Origin: JAZKFT01 sp040386335
GTDB lineage: Bacteria; Bacteroidota; Bacteroidia; Chitinophagales; Chitinophagaceae
Direction of reading: 5' to 3'
Assembly (NCBI GenBank): GCA_040386335.1
Contig: JAZKFT010000023.1
Span: forward strand, 154,785-218,784
DNA length: 64,000 nucleotides
Below are positions 1-8,681 of this stretch, in pieces. Positions within the stretch are counted from its first letter, which is position 1; the number at the start of each line of letters is the position of its first letter. The notes beneath the pieces are model-generated. The model searched no databases and had not been told where the DNA came from. It saw nothing but the letters and a program-made list of their open reading frames with translations. Both the position numbers and the translations under genes were made by a program.

Positions 1-544
1 TAGTTCGCCTGTTTATTTCGTACGTATTTAAGTTGTAATGTTTGATGGTTCCAAATACTGAAGTCGTATTTTGACCAGCAATAAAAGCCGCAGAAATACG
101 GCCACCTAAAAATGGGTCTTCGCCAATGGTTTCAGCAGCACGGCCTATTCTTGGGTCAATCAATAAATCCAATGTAGGGCCTGCAATCCTGTCCCTTCCT
201 CGTGCAGCTTGCTCTAATGCGATGCCACGGCCAACTTTTGCAATTAACATAGGATCCCATGTGGCTGCCATTGCAATAGTTACAGGAAAGGATGAAAATC
301 CCTTCGCTTTATTGCCAATGCCATGAGGGCCATCGCTGCCTGTAAACTGAGGAATGCCCAAAAGTTTGTTGCCATCAGTTTGATAATAGAGCTGCTCAAT
401 TTTTTCCTGCATGCTCATTTTAGCAAGTAGAGAATTGAGTCTTTTTTCCAGGTGATTATCGGCACCGACAGATTGTGCATAAACATTGCCAGCAAATGCT
501 AATGCAATTAAAGTTGATAAATAAGTAGCTAATCGTTGTTTCAT
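1..544 (-). CDS. GH3 family beta-glucosidase, N-terminal part (runs off the left edge)
   Basis: Reading the minus strand from the ATG at 544 gives about 181 residues with no stop before the window edge, so the C-terminal part lies outside. The start is a signal peptide (MKQRLATYLSTLIALAFAGN..YAQ), implying export. The body shows GH3 N-terminal barrel features: FTGSDGPHG, FPVTIAMAATWD, a PTLDLLIDPRIGR segment followed by ETIGEDP, and IKHYNLNTYE near the edge, which matches the substrate-binding Lys-His of GH3 enzymes. GH3 exo-enzymes release terminal beta-linked glucose or xylose; the specificity here cannot be read. Its ATG overlaps the TGA of the upstream clan GH-A gene (ATGA), so the two are translationally coupled. 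It is the second GH3 of this PUL. Confidence 0.88.
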   Translation of the reverse strand, partial: MKQRLATYLSTLIALAFAGNVYAQSVGADNHLEKRLNSLLAKMSMQEKIEQLYYQTDGNKLLGIPQFTGSDGPHGIGNKAKGFSSFPVTIAMAATWDPMLIAKVGRGIALEQAARGRDRIAGPTLDLLIDPRIGRAAETIGEDPFLGGRISAAFIAGQNTTSVFGTIKHYNLNTYEINRRT

Positions 545-1857
545 TTTTTTGCCTTAAAAGATTTGGAAGCTTGAGTGTAAACAGGCGGCAATTGGTTATC
601 AAAGTCGGTGCTGCTATAATTTATTTTAGTAACAGATTTGCCTTTAAAAATCAGGACTTGCGTAGTTCGTGGTGCAATTACATCCTGATAAACACCACGC
701 TGTTTTGCGTCGATAAAAATGTTGAGCGTTGGTATGGTATCGTTTCTATCTTTTAGGTAAAGTGTATAAGGTTTGGCGTCGCCGAAACCCGTGTTCATAA
801 TCATTACACTTATTTGCTTGCCATCGTTAGCACCATAAACCTGAAAAGCACTGTCCTGGGTGGTTCCCTTCAGAAATAAACCCTTAAAATATTTTGCTAC
901 AAATTGCATGTGCCAGTTAGACGCCCTTGGTGCCATTTGTTTTCCATCAATAAAACTGAAATCAGAGCCTTTGCGATCGCCGCCATGTTCAAACATGCTC
1001 CAACTGGCTACATACTTTGCACCATATTGCATAGAATAGCCAAGCACTGATCCAAACATTTGTCCATTGCCCCAGGTATGTACTTCTCCACCGCTTTTTG
1101 AGTTGTATTCACCAAGCCCCCAAATCACAGCATTATCGCCAGTACGGTGGTGCAACGCATTTACTGCATCCACTTTTACTTTGGATTTAATAATACGCTT
1201 CAGCATATCATTGGCGCCTTCCACTGCAGGGTCGCCATTGCCCTGGGGGTAACGGTGTGCCACCAAGCCATCGCAGTAGTAATAAGTATGGCCAGGAATA
1301 TTTCCTGTGATGTCATTTTTACCACCAAAGAGGTCATTGTAATAATCCATATAATCACACTCATCAGGCCCATAAATTTTAATGGTAGAATCAACCAATT
1401 TCATAGCTGCTGCAATGGGTTTAAAATATCCTTCCACTGCAGCTGCAAAAGTTTTAACATCAGGCTTATTAGCTTGTAGCCATGGCTCGTTACCAATGTT
1501 CCAATACTTTATTGGCGCAATGCCTTCATGTTTGTCAATGTTGAAAAAACGAACCAAATCAGCAGCTGTTTCTGCAGATTTGTATTGCGAGACCTGCATG
1601 ATTGGTTCGGCACCAATAGATTGGATTTTCTTAACCCAGCTTACCAATGTTTCGTTGGATGGTAGTTTTTTATCGTAAGCATGACCACCAATTCTAATCG
1701 TTTGTACACCACAATTTTCTGTGAGTTTCCAAACACTATCGCTGGGGTTGGTAAACCATAAATTTGTGCCTACTAATTGCGGGCTGATTTTTTGTGCGTT
1801 TGCACCCAACGAAGCAAACAGGAACAGGTATAAAGTATGTTTTGATAAAACTGCCAT
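541..1857 (-). CDS. Secreted clan GH-A glycoside hydrolase (GH39/GH51/GH79-like), family uncertain
   Basis: The 438-residue protein has a signal peptide ending near ANAQ (residue 22). It has the layout of a clan GH-A (beta/alpha)8 barrel: WNIGNEPW places a likely acid/base Glu at residue 124 after strand 4, and WGLGEYN places a likely nucleophile Glu at residue 250 after strand 7. HRYPQGN and WSMFEHGGD are plausible substrate-cleft segments. After about residue 335 there is a small beta-rich C-terminal domain, as in retaining arabinofuranosidase, xylosidase and glucuronidase families. I cannot name the family with confidence. It is ATGA-coupled to the GH3 gene downstream and 83 nt from the 674-aa protein upstream. 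It probably acts on oligosaccharides in the periplasm. Confidence 0.72.
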   Translation of the reverse strand: MAVLSKHTLYLFLFASLGANAQKISPQLVGTNLWFTNPSDSVWKLTENCGVQTIRIGGHAYDKKLPSNETLVSWVKKIQSIGAEPIMQVSQYKSAETAADLVRFFNIDKHEGIAPIKYWNIGNEPWLQANKPDVKTFAAAVEGYFKPIAAAMKLVDSTIKIYGPDECDYMDYYNDLFGGKNDITGNIPGHTYYYCDGLVAHRYPQGNGDPAVEGANDMLKRIIKSKVKVDAVNALHHRTGDNAVIWGLGEYNSKSGGEVHTWGNGQMFGSVLGYSMQYGAKYVASWSMFEHGGDRKGSDFSFIDGKQMAPRASNWHMQFVAKYFKGLFLKGTTQDSAFQVYGANDGKQISVMIMNTGFGDAKPYTLYLKDRNDTIPTLNIFIDAKQRGVYQDVIAPRTTQVLIFKGKSVTKINYSSTDFDNQLPPVYTQASKSFKAKK

Positions 1858-1940
1858 GGAACGTCTTGTGATGAATTAGATGTAATTTTTGGTGGTTTCT
1901 AAGTATAAATCCGGCCTTTCAAATGTTGCTTGATATGCAT

Positions 1941-3965
1941 TTATTTCAGCCAGCCCTTCTGACGTATTTCCTTTTCAAATTGCTGTTGGTAGCGGATCGC
2001 TTCCGTTGGCTTTACTGCGTTGCCAACTGTGTTGTCTCCAATGAGCCAAGCTTGATTCCATGCCTCGGTGGAAATAATATGATCATATTTTTTAAGCTCT
2101 GTTTCCATTTCTTTCCGTTTTGCAGGTGTGAGGGCAGGGGGGATTTCAAAAACGTCGTAAGGCTGTTTGTTCTGTACCGACCATACTTCCAGCCATTGCT
2201 GCAGCAGCCAGTCTTGCGGGTTTAGTATGCTGCTATCGGTATAGCTGGTAAGCGACCAGGCTTTGTACGAACGCAACACTGCCAGTTTTACAACTGGTTT
2301 TGGCGGCGGGGTTTTGATCAATTGTTGGTGAAATTTGCAGGCTGCTTCCCAGCTTTCTGGCCGTGTTTTTGGAAAGGTGGAGTTTTGCGAGGGGCCATAG
2401 CCCAGCCACATAACGGCATCTACGCCCATGGCATATTGTTCGTCCCCCATACGTTTTACCTGCTCGGGGGTTACATGTTGTAAGCCTGTGGGGCCGCCAT
2501 AAATATGCGCCTGCATCCATGGGATCAGTAAGCGGTTGTAACGCCTTGCAAGCCCTGAGTAATAGGCCATATCGCGGAGAATATCGTCCCGATAACCAGA
2601 ACCACCCCACCAGGCTCCGCCAACAGGGTAGGGGTCCAGGTGCACCACCTTCATTTGTTGTGTAAGTAGTTCCGGCCCGCTGCCATCGTGGTCATTTGCC
2701 AAAGAAAAAATTCCTGCCCGGGTGGTATTTCTAAACAGCAGGATGCCGGGTGCCAGTCGTTCGGCTTCGTCAACAGTCGCTTTAATAAAGCCCGCGGTAT
2801 TTTGGTGCAAGGTGTACATCCACCAGGCGTAGGCGTTGGTGCCATACACTTCCGGATAGCCCCAGGTGCGTGGGTAGTGTACATTGCTTCCGGCATTTTT
2901 TAGAAATGTTTGGATGGCCGGCGCACTATAATCCCATAAAGGAAAGTTGACTGTTTTGTTGGGTTCATATAAATGACTGGTGATGCCGAAATGTTCATCA
3001 CCCATCCTCGATGCAATTACCACATCGGTTGGGAAAGTGCCGCCGTTTGCTTCTGTCCATTTGCTAAACTGTTGCTGCACATCCCTGCGGGTCGCTTCTA
3101 ATGTGGTGGGCGCCGCGGTACTTACGGTGCCATGTCCAAAAACATACCATTTATCAGAACCATGGTAAGGCCAGTAAACTGCCACGCCAACTTTATCCAG
3201 TATGGCTGTCTCCAGGCCGGTGAGATCGAAGGAAATTTTATAGAGCGTTCGGTTTTTTATTTCATTGGCACTGCGCATATCTGCCGTCACACTTTCATTT
3301 TCCAATATGGTATCACCAGGTATGGATTCAATGGTTGCTGGTATAATGGCGAGGTGTTGCTTGCCATCAAACAATTTCAATGGAACAACGATTTCTGCTT
3401 TAACCGGTGCAGGGATATCCGGGAAATAATGGCCTCTTTGTTCCCGGTTTTCATAGGCAATGGTAGTGTCCTTTCTCGACCGATAAGCGAATTGTGCGTT
3501 GTATACCGGCGGTTCAACGATGATGGAATGTTTGCCGGCCGCAAATGCAAACAGGAAACGGTCGACGGCTTTTCCTTTATATATTCCGCCAATCATTAAT
3601 GCATCTACGGCAGTAAGTCCCATCTCTGCCATCAGGTCTTTCCGCTCGTTCATTTTGTTGAGCTGCATATGGTATTTCATGCCCTGTTTCCTGGCCAAGG
3701 CCAGTTTCAGCTTTGCATCGGCTACCGTTCTGGCATTCATTGAAACAAGGCCAACACCATGCGCTTTAAGATCTTTAAAGTCTCTTTCCATTGAATCAAT
3801 CGCACTGTTCCCTTCCCAGTTGTTATAGCTTACCCAGGCCCGTGGCCATTGTGGGTTGCCCGGCCGGATAGGTGTTGATGGGTTCGTTTGGGCCTGCGCA
3901 TATACAGCGTTGCACAGCAATAATATTGCTAAGGAAGATGCGAGTAATTGCGCTGTTGTTTTCAT
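1941..3965 (-). CDS. Secreted 674-aa putative glycoside hydrolase of unrecognised family
   Basis: The protein starts with a clear signal peptide (LLCNAVYAQAQ). I do not recognise its family. Visible features are RAWVSYNNWEGNS near the mature N-terminus, a region around residues 190-270 that looks like a beta-sandwich insertion (LAIIPATIES, NRTLYKISFDLTGLE), and a likely barrel half with aromatic-rich segments: WGYPEVYGTNAYAWWMY, DPYPVGGAWWGG, PWMQAHIYGG, MGVDAVMWLGYG. DEHFGITSH and DEAERLAPGILLFRN carry acidic residues that could be catalytic. The C-terminus (residues 560-674) looks like a Rossmann-like domain, as in the trimerisation domains of beta-galactosidase-type enzymes. The PUL position between an MFS transporter and GH enzymes supports a glycan-active role, but that is inference. 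Confidence 0.55.
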   Translation of the reverse strand: MKTTAQLLASSLAILLLCNAVYAQAQTNPSTPIRPGNPQWPRAWVSYNNWEGNSAIDSMERDFKDLKAHGVGLVSMNARTVADAKLKLALARKQGMKYHMQLNKMNERKDLMAEMGLTAVDALMIGGIYKGKAVDRFLFAFAAGKHSIIVEPPVYNAQFAYRSRKDTTIAYENREQRGHYFPDIPAPVKAEIVVPLKLFDGKQHLAIIPATIESIPGDTILENESVTADMRSANEIKNRTLYKISFDLTGLETAILDKVGVAVYWPYHGSDKWYVFGHGTVSTAAPTTLEATRRDVQQQFSKWTEANGGTFPTDVVIASRMGDEHFGITSHLYEPNKTVNFPLWDYSAPAIQTFLKNAGSNVHYPRTWGYPEVYGTNAYAWWMYTLHQNTAGFIKATVDEAERLAPGILLFRNTTRAGIFSLANDHDGSGPELLTQQMKVVHLDPYPVGGAWWGGSGYRDDILRDMAYYSGLARRYNRLLIPWMQAHIYGGPTGLQHVTPEQVKRMGDEQYAMGVDAVMWLGYGPSQNSTFPKTRPESWEAACKFHQQLIKTPPPKPVVKLAVLRSYKAWSLTSYTDSSILNPQDWLLQQWLEVWSVQNKQPYDVFEIPPALTPAKRKEMETELKKYDHIISTEAWNQAWLIGDNTVGNAVKPTEAIRYQQQFEKEIRQKGWLK

Positions 3966-4042
3966 GTGATCACCTTTTTGTATTATCTACATTGTCTTAT
4001 TACTTCCGTTTTAAAATATCCGCCATTTGATAGGCGGGTAAC

Positions 4043-5407
4043 TTATATGTTCACCTTTGGCATCTTTGGTACCAGTAAGCTGAATAAACTCCATGCTATA
4101 ATGTATGCCAGGGCACAAATAATAAACATGACGTAGTACCCGGTTTCAATACTGCCCAATGCTTTATAATGATCCAATAGCAGCCCTGCAGTTCTTGCAA
4201 TTAAGATGCCCCCGATGGCGCCAATCATTCCGCCAATGCCCACCACGGAAGCCACTGCTTTTTTAGGAAACATGTCCGACACTGTAGTGAAAATATTGGC
4301 CGACCATGCCTGGTGTGCCGATGCCGCAACACCAATAATGATGACAGCGTACCAATAGTTATAGGAGCCCAGCCATTGAGCCGCTAGCATCGGTAATGCG
4401 CATAAGGCAAAAATGAGTAGTGCCGTTCTGCGGGCTTTGTAAATGGGCCATCCACGAGTGATAAAATAACCGGAAAGCCATCCACCGCCAATGCTTCCGA
4501 ACATAGCCACCGTATACACGACAGCAATTGGAAATGCCAGTTCGGTTTTGGTCATGCCGTATTGTTTATTCAAAAAGGATGGCAACCAAAACAGGATAAA
4601 CCACCAGACCGGATCGGTGAAGAATTTCAACAGGGCAAAAGCCCAGGTTTGGCGAAAGCTTAGTAAGGTGATCCATCGCAATTTCGTTGTGGTCGCAGCA
4701 GACGCCGTTGATTCGTCATCCTCGTTGTCGCTTAGGATATAAGCCATTTCTGCGGCGGATACCTTTTTGTGTTTTTTAGGATTTTCATAATGTAACCACC
4801 AAAATAGCAACCACACAAGCCCAATAGCACCGGTGATGATAAATGCCCATTCCCATCCCATACTTACAGCGATAATGGGTACGGAAAGCGGCGCCAGTAT
4901 GGCACCTACGTTGGTACCCGAATTGAAAATGCCCGCTGCCAATGCCCGTTCTTTTTTGGGAAACCATTCGGCCACTGTTTTAATTGCGGCGGGGAAATTA
5001 CCAGCTTCGCTGAATCCCAGGAAGCCACGGGCTACGGCAAATCCAAAAGTAGAATTAGCAAAGGCATGCCCGATGGCAGCCAGGCTCCAAACCACCAGCG
5101 ACAGTGCATAACCCAGTTTGGTGCCGATGCGATCAATTACAAAGCCAGCACCCACCATACCGAGGGCGTAAGTTACCTGGAATGCGATGACAATATTGGC
5201 GTAGTCGGTTTCATTCCAACCAAATAAAGGCGCCAGGTAGTCGTCTTTTAAAAGGCTGATCACCTGGCGGTCGAGATAATTGATGGTGGTAGCAAAGAAA
5301 ACCAGGGAAAGAATAACCCACCTGTATTTTGATACCGGCGCTGGTGTACTGTAAGCCGCTTGCCCTTTGTTGACTTTTACTGTTATGGGTATGGGGCTTT
5401 CCGGCAT
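4043..5407 (-). CDS. MFS transporter, anion:cation symporter family (ExuT/hexuronate-like)
   Basis: The 454-residue protein has about 12 hydrophobic segments and is an inner-membrane symporter. It opens with WVILSLVFFATTINYLDRQ, the TM1 signature of the ACS group of MFS transporters (hexuronate, glucarate and galactonate carriers). GFVIDRIGTKLGY is the conserved loop 2-3 MFS motif, and FLGFSEAGNFPAAIKTVAEWFPKKER is the typical ACS TM4-5 region. Family members import hexuronates or aldonates with protons. This fits a pathway in which a uronic acid or sugar acid is released in the periplasm; the neighbouring xylan PUL supplies a beta-glucuronidase. The gene lies 27 nt downstream of the Gfo/Idh/MocA gene in the same operon. 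The actual substrate is inferred only. Confidence 0.85.
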   Translation of the reverse strand: MPESPIPITVKVNKGQAAYSTPAPVSKYRWVILSLVFFATTINYLDRQVISLLKDDYLAPLFGWNETDYANIVIAFQVTYALGMVGAGFVIDRIGTKLGYALSLVVWSLAAIGHAFANSTFGFAVARGFLGFSEAGNFPAAIKTVAEWFPKKERALAAGIFNSGTNVGAILAPLSVPIIAVSMGWEWAFIITGAIGLVWLLFWWLHYENPKKHKKVSAAEMAYILSDNEDDESTASAATTTKLRWITLLSFRQTWAFALLKFFTDPVWWFILFWLPSFLNKQYGMTKTELAFPIAVVYTVAMFGSIGGGWLSGYFITRGWPIYKARRTALLIFALCALPMLAAQWLGSYNYWYAVIIIGVAASAHQAWSANIFTTVSDMFPKKAVASVVGIGGMIGAIGGILIARTAGLLLDHYKALGSIETGYYVMFIICALAYIIAWSLFSLLVPKMPKVNI

Positions 5408-5434
5408 TTAGGTATTTATTATTGGTAAAATAAA

Positions 5435-6628
5435 TTAATGTTTGATAAGGGTAACCGGCATTGCCATGCCCTGGCTTTCGGCAGATTGGTAGGCGGTATA
5501 AATCGTGGCAATGGTATCGGCAGCCATCTGGCTGTTACTCTCTATTTTTTGGCCAAATGCCGCGGTGCGGTAAAAGGCTTCCATTTCATGCTGGTAGCCG
5601 TTGAACCATGCCTCATCCGGTGATATAAAAGACCAGCCTTGTTTGGTACTTGTTTTTTCTACCACGTATATGTCGTTGAAATTTTCTTCTACAGGATTGA
5701 AGGTTTGCATGGCATTGTTGGGCCCGATATGGCAGATGGTCCGGTGGTTGTTGGCATGTACTTCTACATAATTTTTAACGCCTCCCTGCAATAATTCGCT
5801 GGCCACAATATCAGCCACCGTTCCGTCGTCAAAAACGATATGTACGCTGGCATAGTCTTCTACATCCTGGTAGCTATCCCGAAGATGCCCTTCGTTTTTA
5901 AAGCCTGGCATCCTGGTAATTTGGTGTGTTCTGGCAGAAACCGTTTTTGGGCGGATGGCTATACCATTGGCCGCCAGACCTTCTACTTGTTTCAGGTACA
6001 AAGCGGTGGCCAAAGGGTGGCTGCCCTTGCCCATTAGAGACCCGCCACCCGAACGGCTCCATTTTCCATAATCTGGCGAATGGGAGCCGGAATGTGATTG
6101 CTGGGCCTGGATCCATAAAACCTGTGCCCCCGTTTTTTCAATCAATTCCCGTTCCTTTTGTATGGCTGGTGCATATATCCAGTTTTCGGCATACATAATG
6201 GATCCTGCACTTTGCTTTTCTGCCTGTAGCATCCGCTCTGCACTTAGTATTGCAGCCTGCAGCCCTTGTTGGCGATTAAAGGTGTCGCCGTTGAAAGACG
6301 CCGAGCCATCGCCAAAATAGCCAGTGAAAGGTTTTTCCACCACCACGTGTTTGCCTTGTTGCAATACCGCTATCACCAACTCCTCATGTGTGGACGGGGG
6401 CGTGCATACATGAACCACGTCCGATGCCGCAATCAATGCCTCCACGTTTTCAAAACTCCGTATTCCGATGGGTTCCGTAAACGCATCCAACCGGCTGCTA
6501 TTGGTTGAAAACGCACCCACTACAACTACTTTAGTACTGTACACCCGCCTGATGGCTTCATAGTGAAACTTTGCGGCAAAGCCCGAACCAAGTATGCCTG
6601 CATGTATAGTAGCTGCGTTTCTTTCCAT
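5435..6628 (-). CDS. Gfo/Idh/MocA family NAD(P)-dependent oxidoreductase
   Basis: The N-terminal Rossmann fold carries GILGSGFAAKFHYEAI (GxGxxA nucleotide-binding motif, residues about 12-27) and HVVVEKPF, the conserved EKP whose lysine is catalytic in this family. The C-terminal alpha/beta domain (about residues 150-395) binds substrate, with GKGSHPLATALYL holding the family's usual histidine region. There is no signal peptide, so it is cytoplasmic. Members oxidise or reduce sugars, inositols or sugar acids at one hydroxyl. It sits 9 nt after the GH5 gene and 27 nt before the MFS transporter, suggesting that it processes the imported sugar or sugar acid. Substrate and direction of reaction cannot be told from sequence. 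Confidence 0.88.
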   Translation of the reverse strand: MERNAATIHAGILGSGFAAKFHYEAIRRVYSTKVVVVGAFSTNSSRLDAFTEPIGIRSFENVEALIAASDVVHVCTPPSTHEELVIAVLQQGKHVVVEKPFTGYFGDGSASFNGDTFNRQQGLQAAILSAERMLQAEKQSAGSIMYAENWIYAPAIQKERELIEKTGAQVLWIQAQQSHSGSHSPDYGKWSRSGGGSLMGKGSHPLATALYLKQVEGLAANGIAIRPKTVSARTHQITRMPGFKNEGHLRDSYQDVEDYASVHIVFDDGTVADIVASELLQGGVKNYVEVHANNHRTICHIGPNNAMQTFNPVEENFNDIYVVEKTSTKQGWSFISPDEAWFNGYQHEMEAFYRTAAFGQKIESNSQMAADTIATIYTAYQSAESQGMAMPVTLIKH

Positions 6629-6637
6629 CAGGTAGTG

Positions 6638-7687
6638 TTACGGGGTGCCTGGTACCAGGGCATTTTTAATAGTGGTTACCCATTCATCTTTAACCATGTC
6701 GTAGAGTATAAAGTCCGAATCGAACTGCCAGTAGCTCCAGCTCCATTTCCTCGCTTCAGCCTGACGGGCTATATAGTTGGTCCAACGGACTCTTGAGGCC
6801 ATGTCCGCTTTTTCGTATGCGCCAAATTCGCCAAGTGTCAGGGGTCTGTTGTGCTGCACCGACCATAGTTGCGCCATATCAAAATCTGCTTTTATGGAGT
6901 CTTCCTGTGCCTTGGTTTGCGTCCATTCAATACCGCTGAGGTCTTTGTTTTTTGCCGACCAGGGTGCACCCTGGTGCGTAAATTGTATGGGGCTGTAATA
7001 GTGAATGGCTACGATGATATTCCGGTCGTTTTCGGGCAAAACCAGGTCGGGTAAAAACTTGATTTGGTTACCATTGATGGTGCCAATAATAATGGTGCGT
7101 TTGGGGTTGGAGGCCCGCAGTATTTCGTAGGCATCTTTATGGATGCTATTCCATGTTTCGGCCTTCATATTCGGTTCATTGGCAATTTCAAACAACACAT
7201 CTTTGGAGTAGTCTTTGCAATGTGCTGCGATCTGTTTCCACATGGCCAGCAGCTTAGGTTTAGTACCCAGCGGATCTTTTTGCATGGCTCCGTGCTCATG
7301 AAAATCAACGATTGCCATCAGCTTATTTTTCAGGGATTCCCTGATAGCCCAATCCAGTGTTTTGAAAAATTCCGGCTTGATGGTATAGGCAGAATCGTTC
7401 ATTGAGAATTTGAACGGACCTACAACAATGCGAACATTGCTAAACCCGGCTTCTTTGATCAACCTGAAATGTTTTGCCTGCATCCTGGCTTTGGTACTGT
7501 CTTTCCACAAGGGATCGTAGCCGATGATATTTACACCACGACCAAGACGCTTATTTTGATCGAATGCAAAGCCCTTACCCGGTTTTTGCGCCAGGCAGAA
7601 TTTCATGCAGGCTAATAATAGCAGCATTGCGATACCGGTGCGGATCATCTTTTCAATTCCTCTCATGTTCTTCTTTTGGGTCATCAT
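6638..7687 (-). CDS. GH5 family endo-glycanase (cellulase family A)
   Basis: The protein is 349 residues from the first ATG; the true start may be Met8 or Met14, because the signal peptide core (IRTGIAMLLLLACMKFCLAQ) begins at residue 15. GH5 landmarks are all present: GVNIIGYDP, the conserved Arg in NVRIVVGPF, DFHEHG, FEIANEPN with the acid/base Glu171, IHYYSP, and TLGEFGAY with the nucleophile Glu287, followed by WSYWQFDSDF. GH5 enzymes cleave beta-1,4- or beta-1,3-glucans, mannans or xylans; the subfamily is not determined here. The protein is probably periplasmic. It lies 8 nt downstream of the isomerase-like gene in the same operon. Confidence 0.9.
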   Translation of the reverse strand: MMTQKKNMRGIEKMIRTGIAMLLLLACMKFCLAQKPGKGFAFDQNKRLGRGVNIIGYDPLWKDSTKARMQAKHFRLIKEAGFSNVRIVVGPFKFSMNDSAYTIKPEFFKTLDWAIRESLKNKLMAIVDFHEHGAMQKDPLGTKPKLLAMWKQIAAHCKDYSKDVLFEIANEPNMKAETWNSIHKDAYEILRASNPKRTIIIGTINGNQIKFLPDLVLPENDRNIIVAIHYYSPIQFTHQGAPWSAKNKDLSGIEWTQTKAQEDSIKADFDMAQLWSVQHNRPLTLGEFGAYEKADMASRVRWTNYIARQAEARKWSWSYWQFDSDFILYDMVKDEWVTTIKNALVPGTP

Positions 7688-7695
7688 TAAGTCGG

Positions 7696-8658
7696 TTATT
7701 TATACACTTCTTCGATGGCCTTGCTCAGATCATTGAGCATTCCGGGAACCGCCGCAAATGGATCATAGGGCTTACCGCGCACCAATAATGTTTCAATTGG
7801 GAGGTAACCTTTGTAACCACCGTCTTTAATTATTTTGATGAGCCTTTTGTAGTCGGTTGGCACTTCGTTGCCTATTCCAAATGCACTTTCTTTTATTTGC
7901 CAGTTAACAGCATAAGGCACCACAGCGGCCACATCTTTGTAGGGATCTGCTGTTTTAAAATTTCCGGTGTCTACAATAAGACCGGCCCATTTAGAATTAA
8001 CCCCGTTGATGATGTACATGCATTGCTCCGCAGTTTGCAGCATATCGCCGTGGTTTTGGATGCCAATTTTAACGCCATATTGCTCACCAAATGCTGCACA
8101 TTCTTTATAACATACAATCATCCAGTCGGCCACTTCCTTCCATTTGCTTTCATAGCCTTTTGGTATTTCTCCGGAGAACAAGCGAAGCACCGGCACACCC
8201 ATTTTTGAAGCTGCCACGATCCACTTTTTTGCCAGCTTTACACCTGTAGCCCGTATGTTGGAATCGGGTGAGGCAAAGTCGTTCCGGATGCCGGTGCCTG
8301 TTAATACGATATTCAATTCGGCTGCCCGATCCTTGAATTTTTTCAGGTATTCGTCTGATGGTACTTCGGGATAGGTTGGGAAAAAATAGGCGGTTGGGTC
8401 TAATGCTTTTATTTTTTTGTCGGCACACCAATCCAACAGGTTAAAGAGGCTGTACACCTGTTGTTTGTCGCGGCTGTCTTTTGCCATCAACAGGTCGCTA
8501 AACGAATAGGCATTTACAGAAGCGATCAACGGAAGTTCTTTTTTCTTCTTTTTTTGCGCCATTACGCTTGGTGCAGACAGTGCTACCAACATCCATGCAG
8601 CTGCTATCAACAGACCGGCAGTTTTCACCCGCTTTGTTATGATCAGTTTCGTGTTCAT
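7696..8658 (-). CDS. Secreted sugar phosphate isomerase/epimerase-like TIM barrel (AP endonuclease 2 family)
   Basis: Residues 1-35 form a signal peptide (LLIAAAWMLVALSAPSVMAQ), so the protein is exported although its fold family is named for cytoplasmic sugar phosphate isomerases. The remaining 285 residues show an AP-endonuclease-2-type barrel: NAYSFSDLLM, LTGTGIRNDFASPD, VPVLRLFSGEIP, GVKIGIQNHGDML (metal-binding His), GLIVDTGNFK (metal-binding Asp) and YLPIETLLVRGKPYDPF. Exported members in Bacteroidota PULs have been linked to 3-keto-glycoside elimination chemistry rather than phosphosugar isomerisation. That role is possible here but unproven. Five consecutive lysines follow the signal peptide. 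It is tightly packed between the propeller protein and GH5. Confidence 0.8.
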   Translation of the reverse strand: MNTKLIITKRVKTAGLLIAAAWMLVALSAPSVMAQKKKKKELPLIASVNAYSFSDLLMAKDSRDKQQVYSLFNLLDWCADKKIKALDPTAYFFPTYPEVPSDEYLKKFKDRAAELNIVLTGTGIRNDFASPDSNIRATGVKLAKKWIVAASKMGVPVLRLFSGEIPKGYESKWKEVADWMIVCYKECAAFGEQYGVKIGIQNHGDMLQTAEQCMYIINGVNSKWAGLIVDTGNFKTADPYKDVAAVVPYAVNWQIKESAFGIGNEVPTDYKRLIKIIKDGGYKGYLPIETLLVRGKPYDPFAAVPGMLNDLSKAIEEVYK

Positions 8659-8681
8659 ATTTAATCTTATATTTCTTTGTA

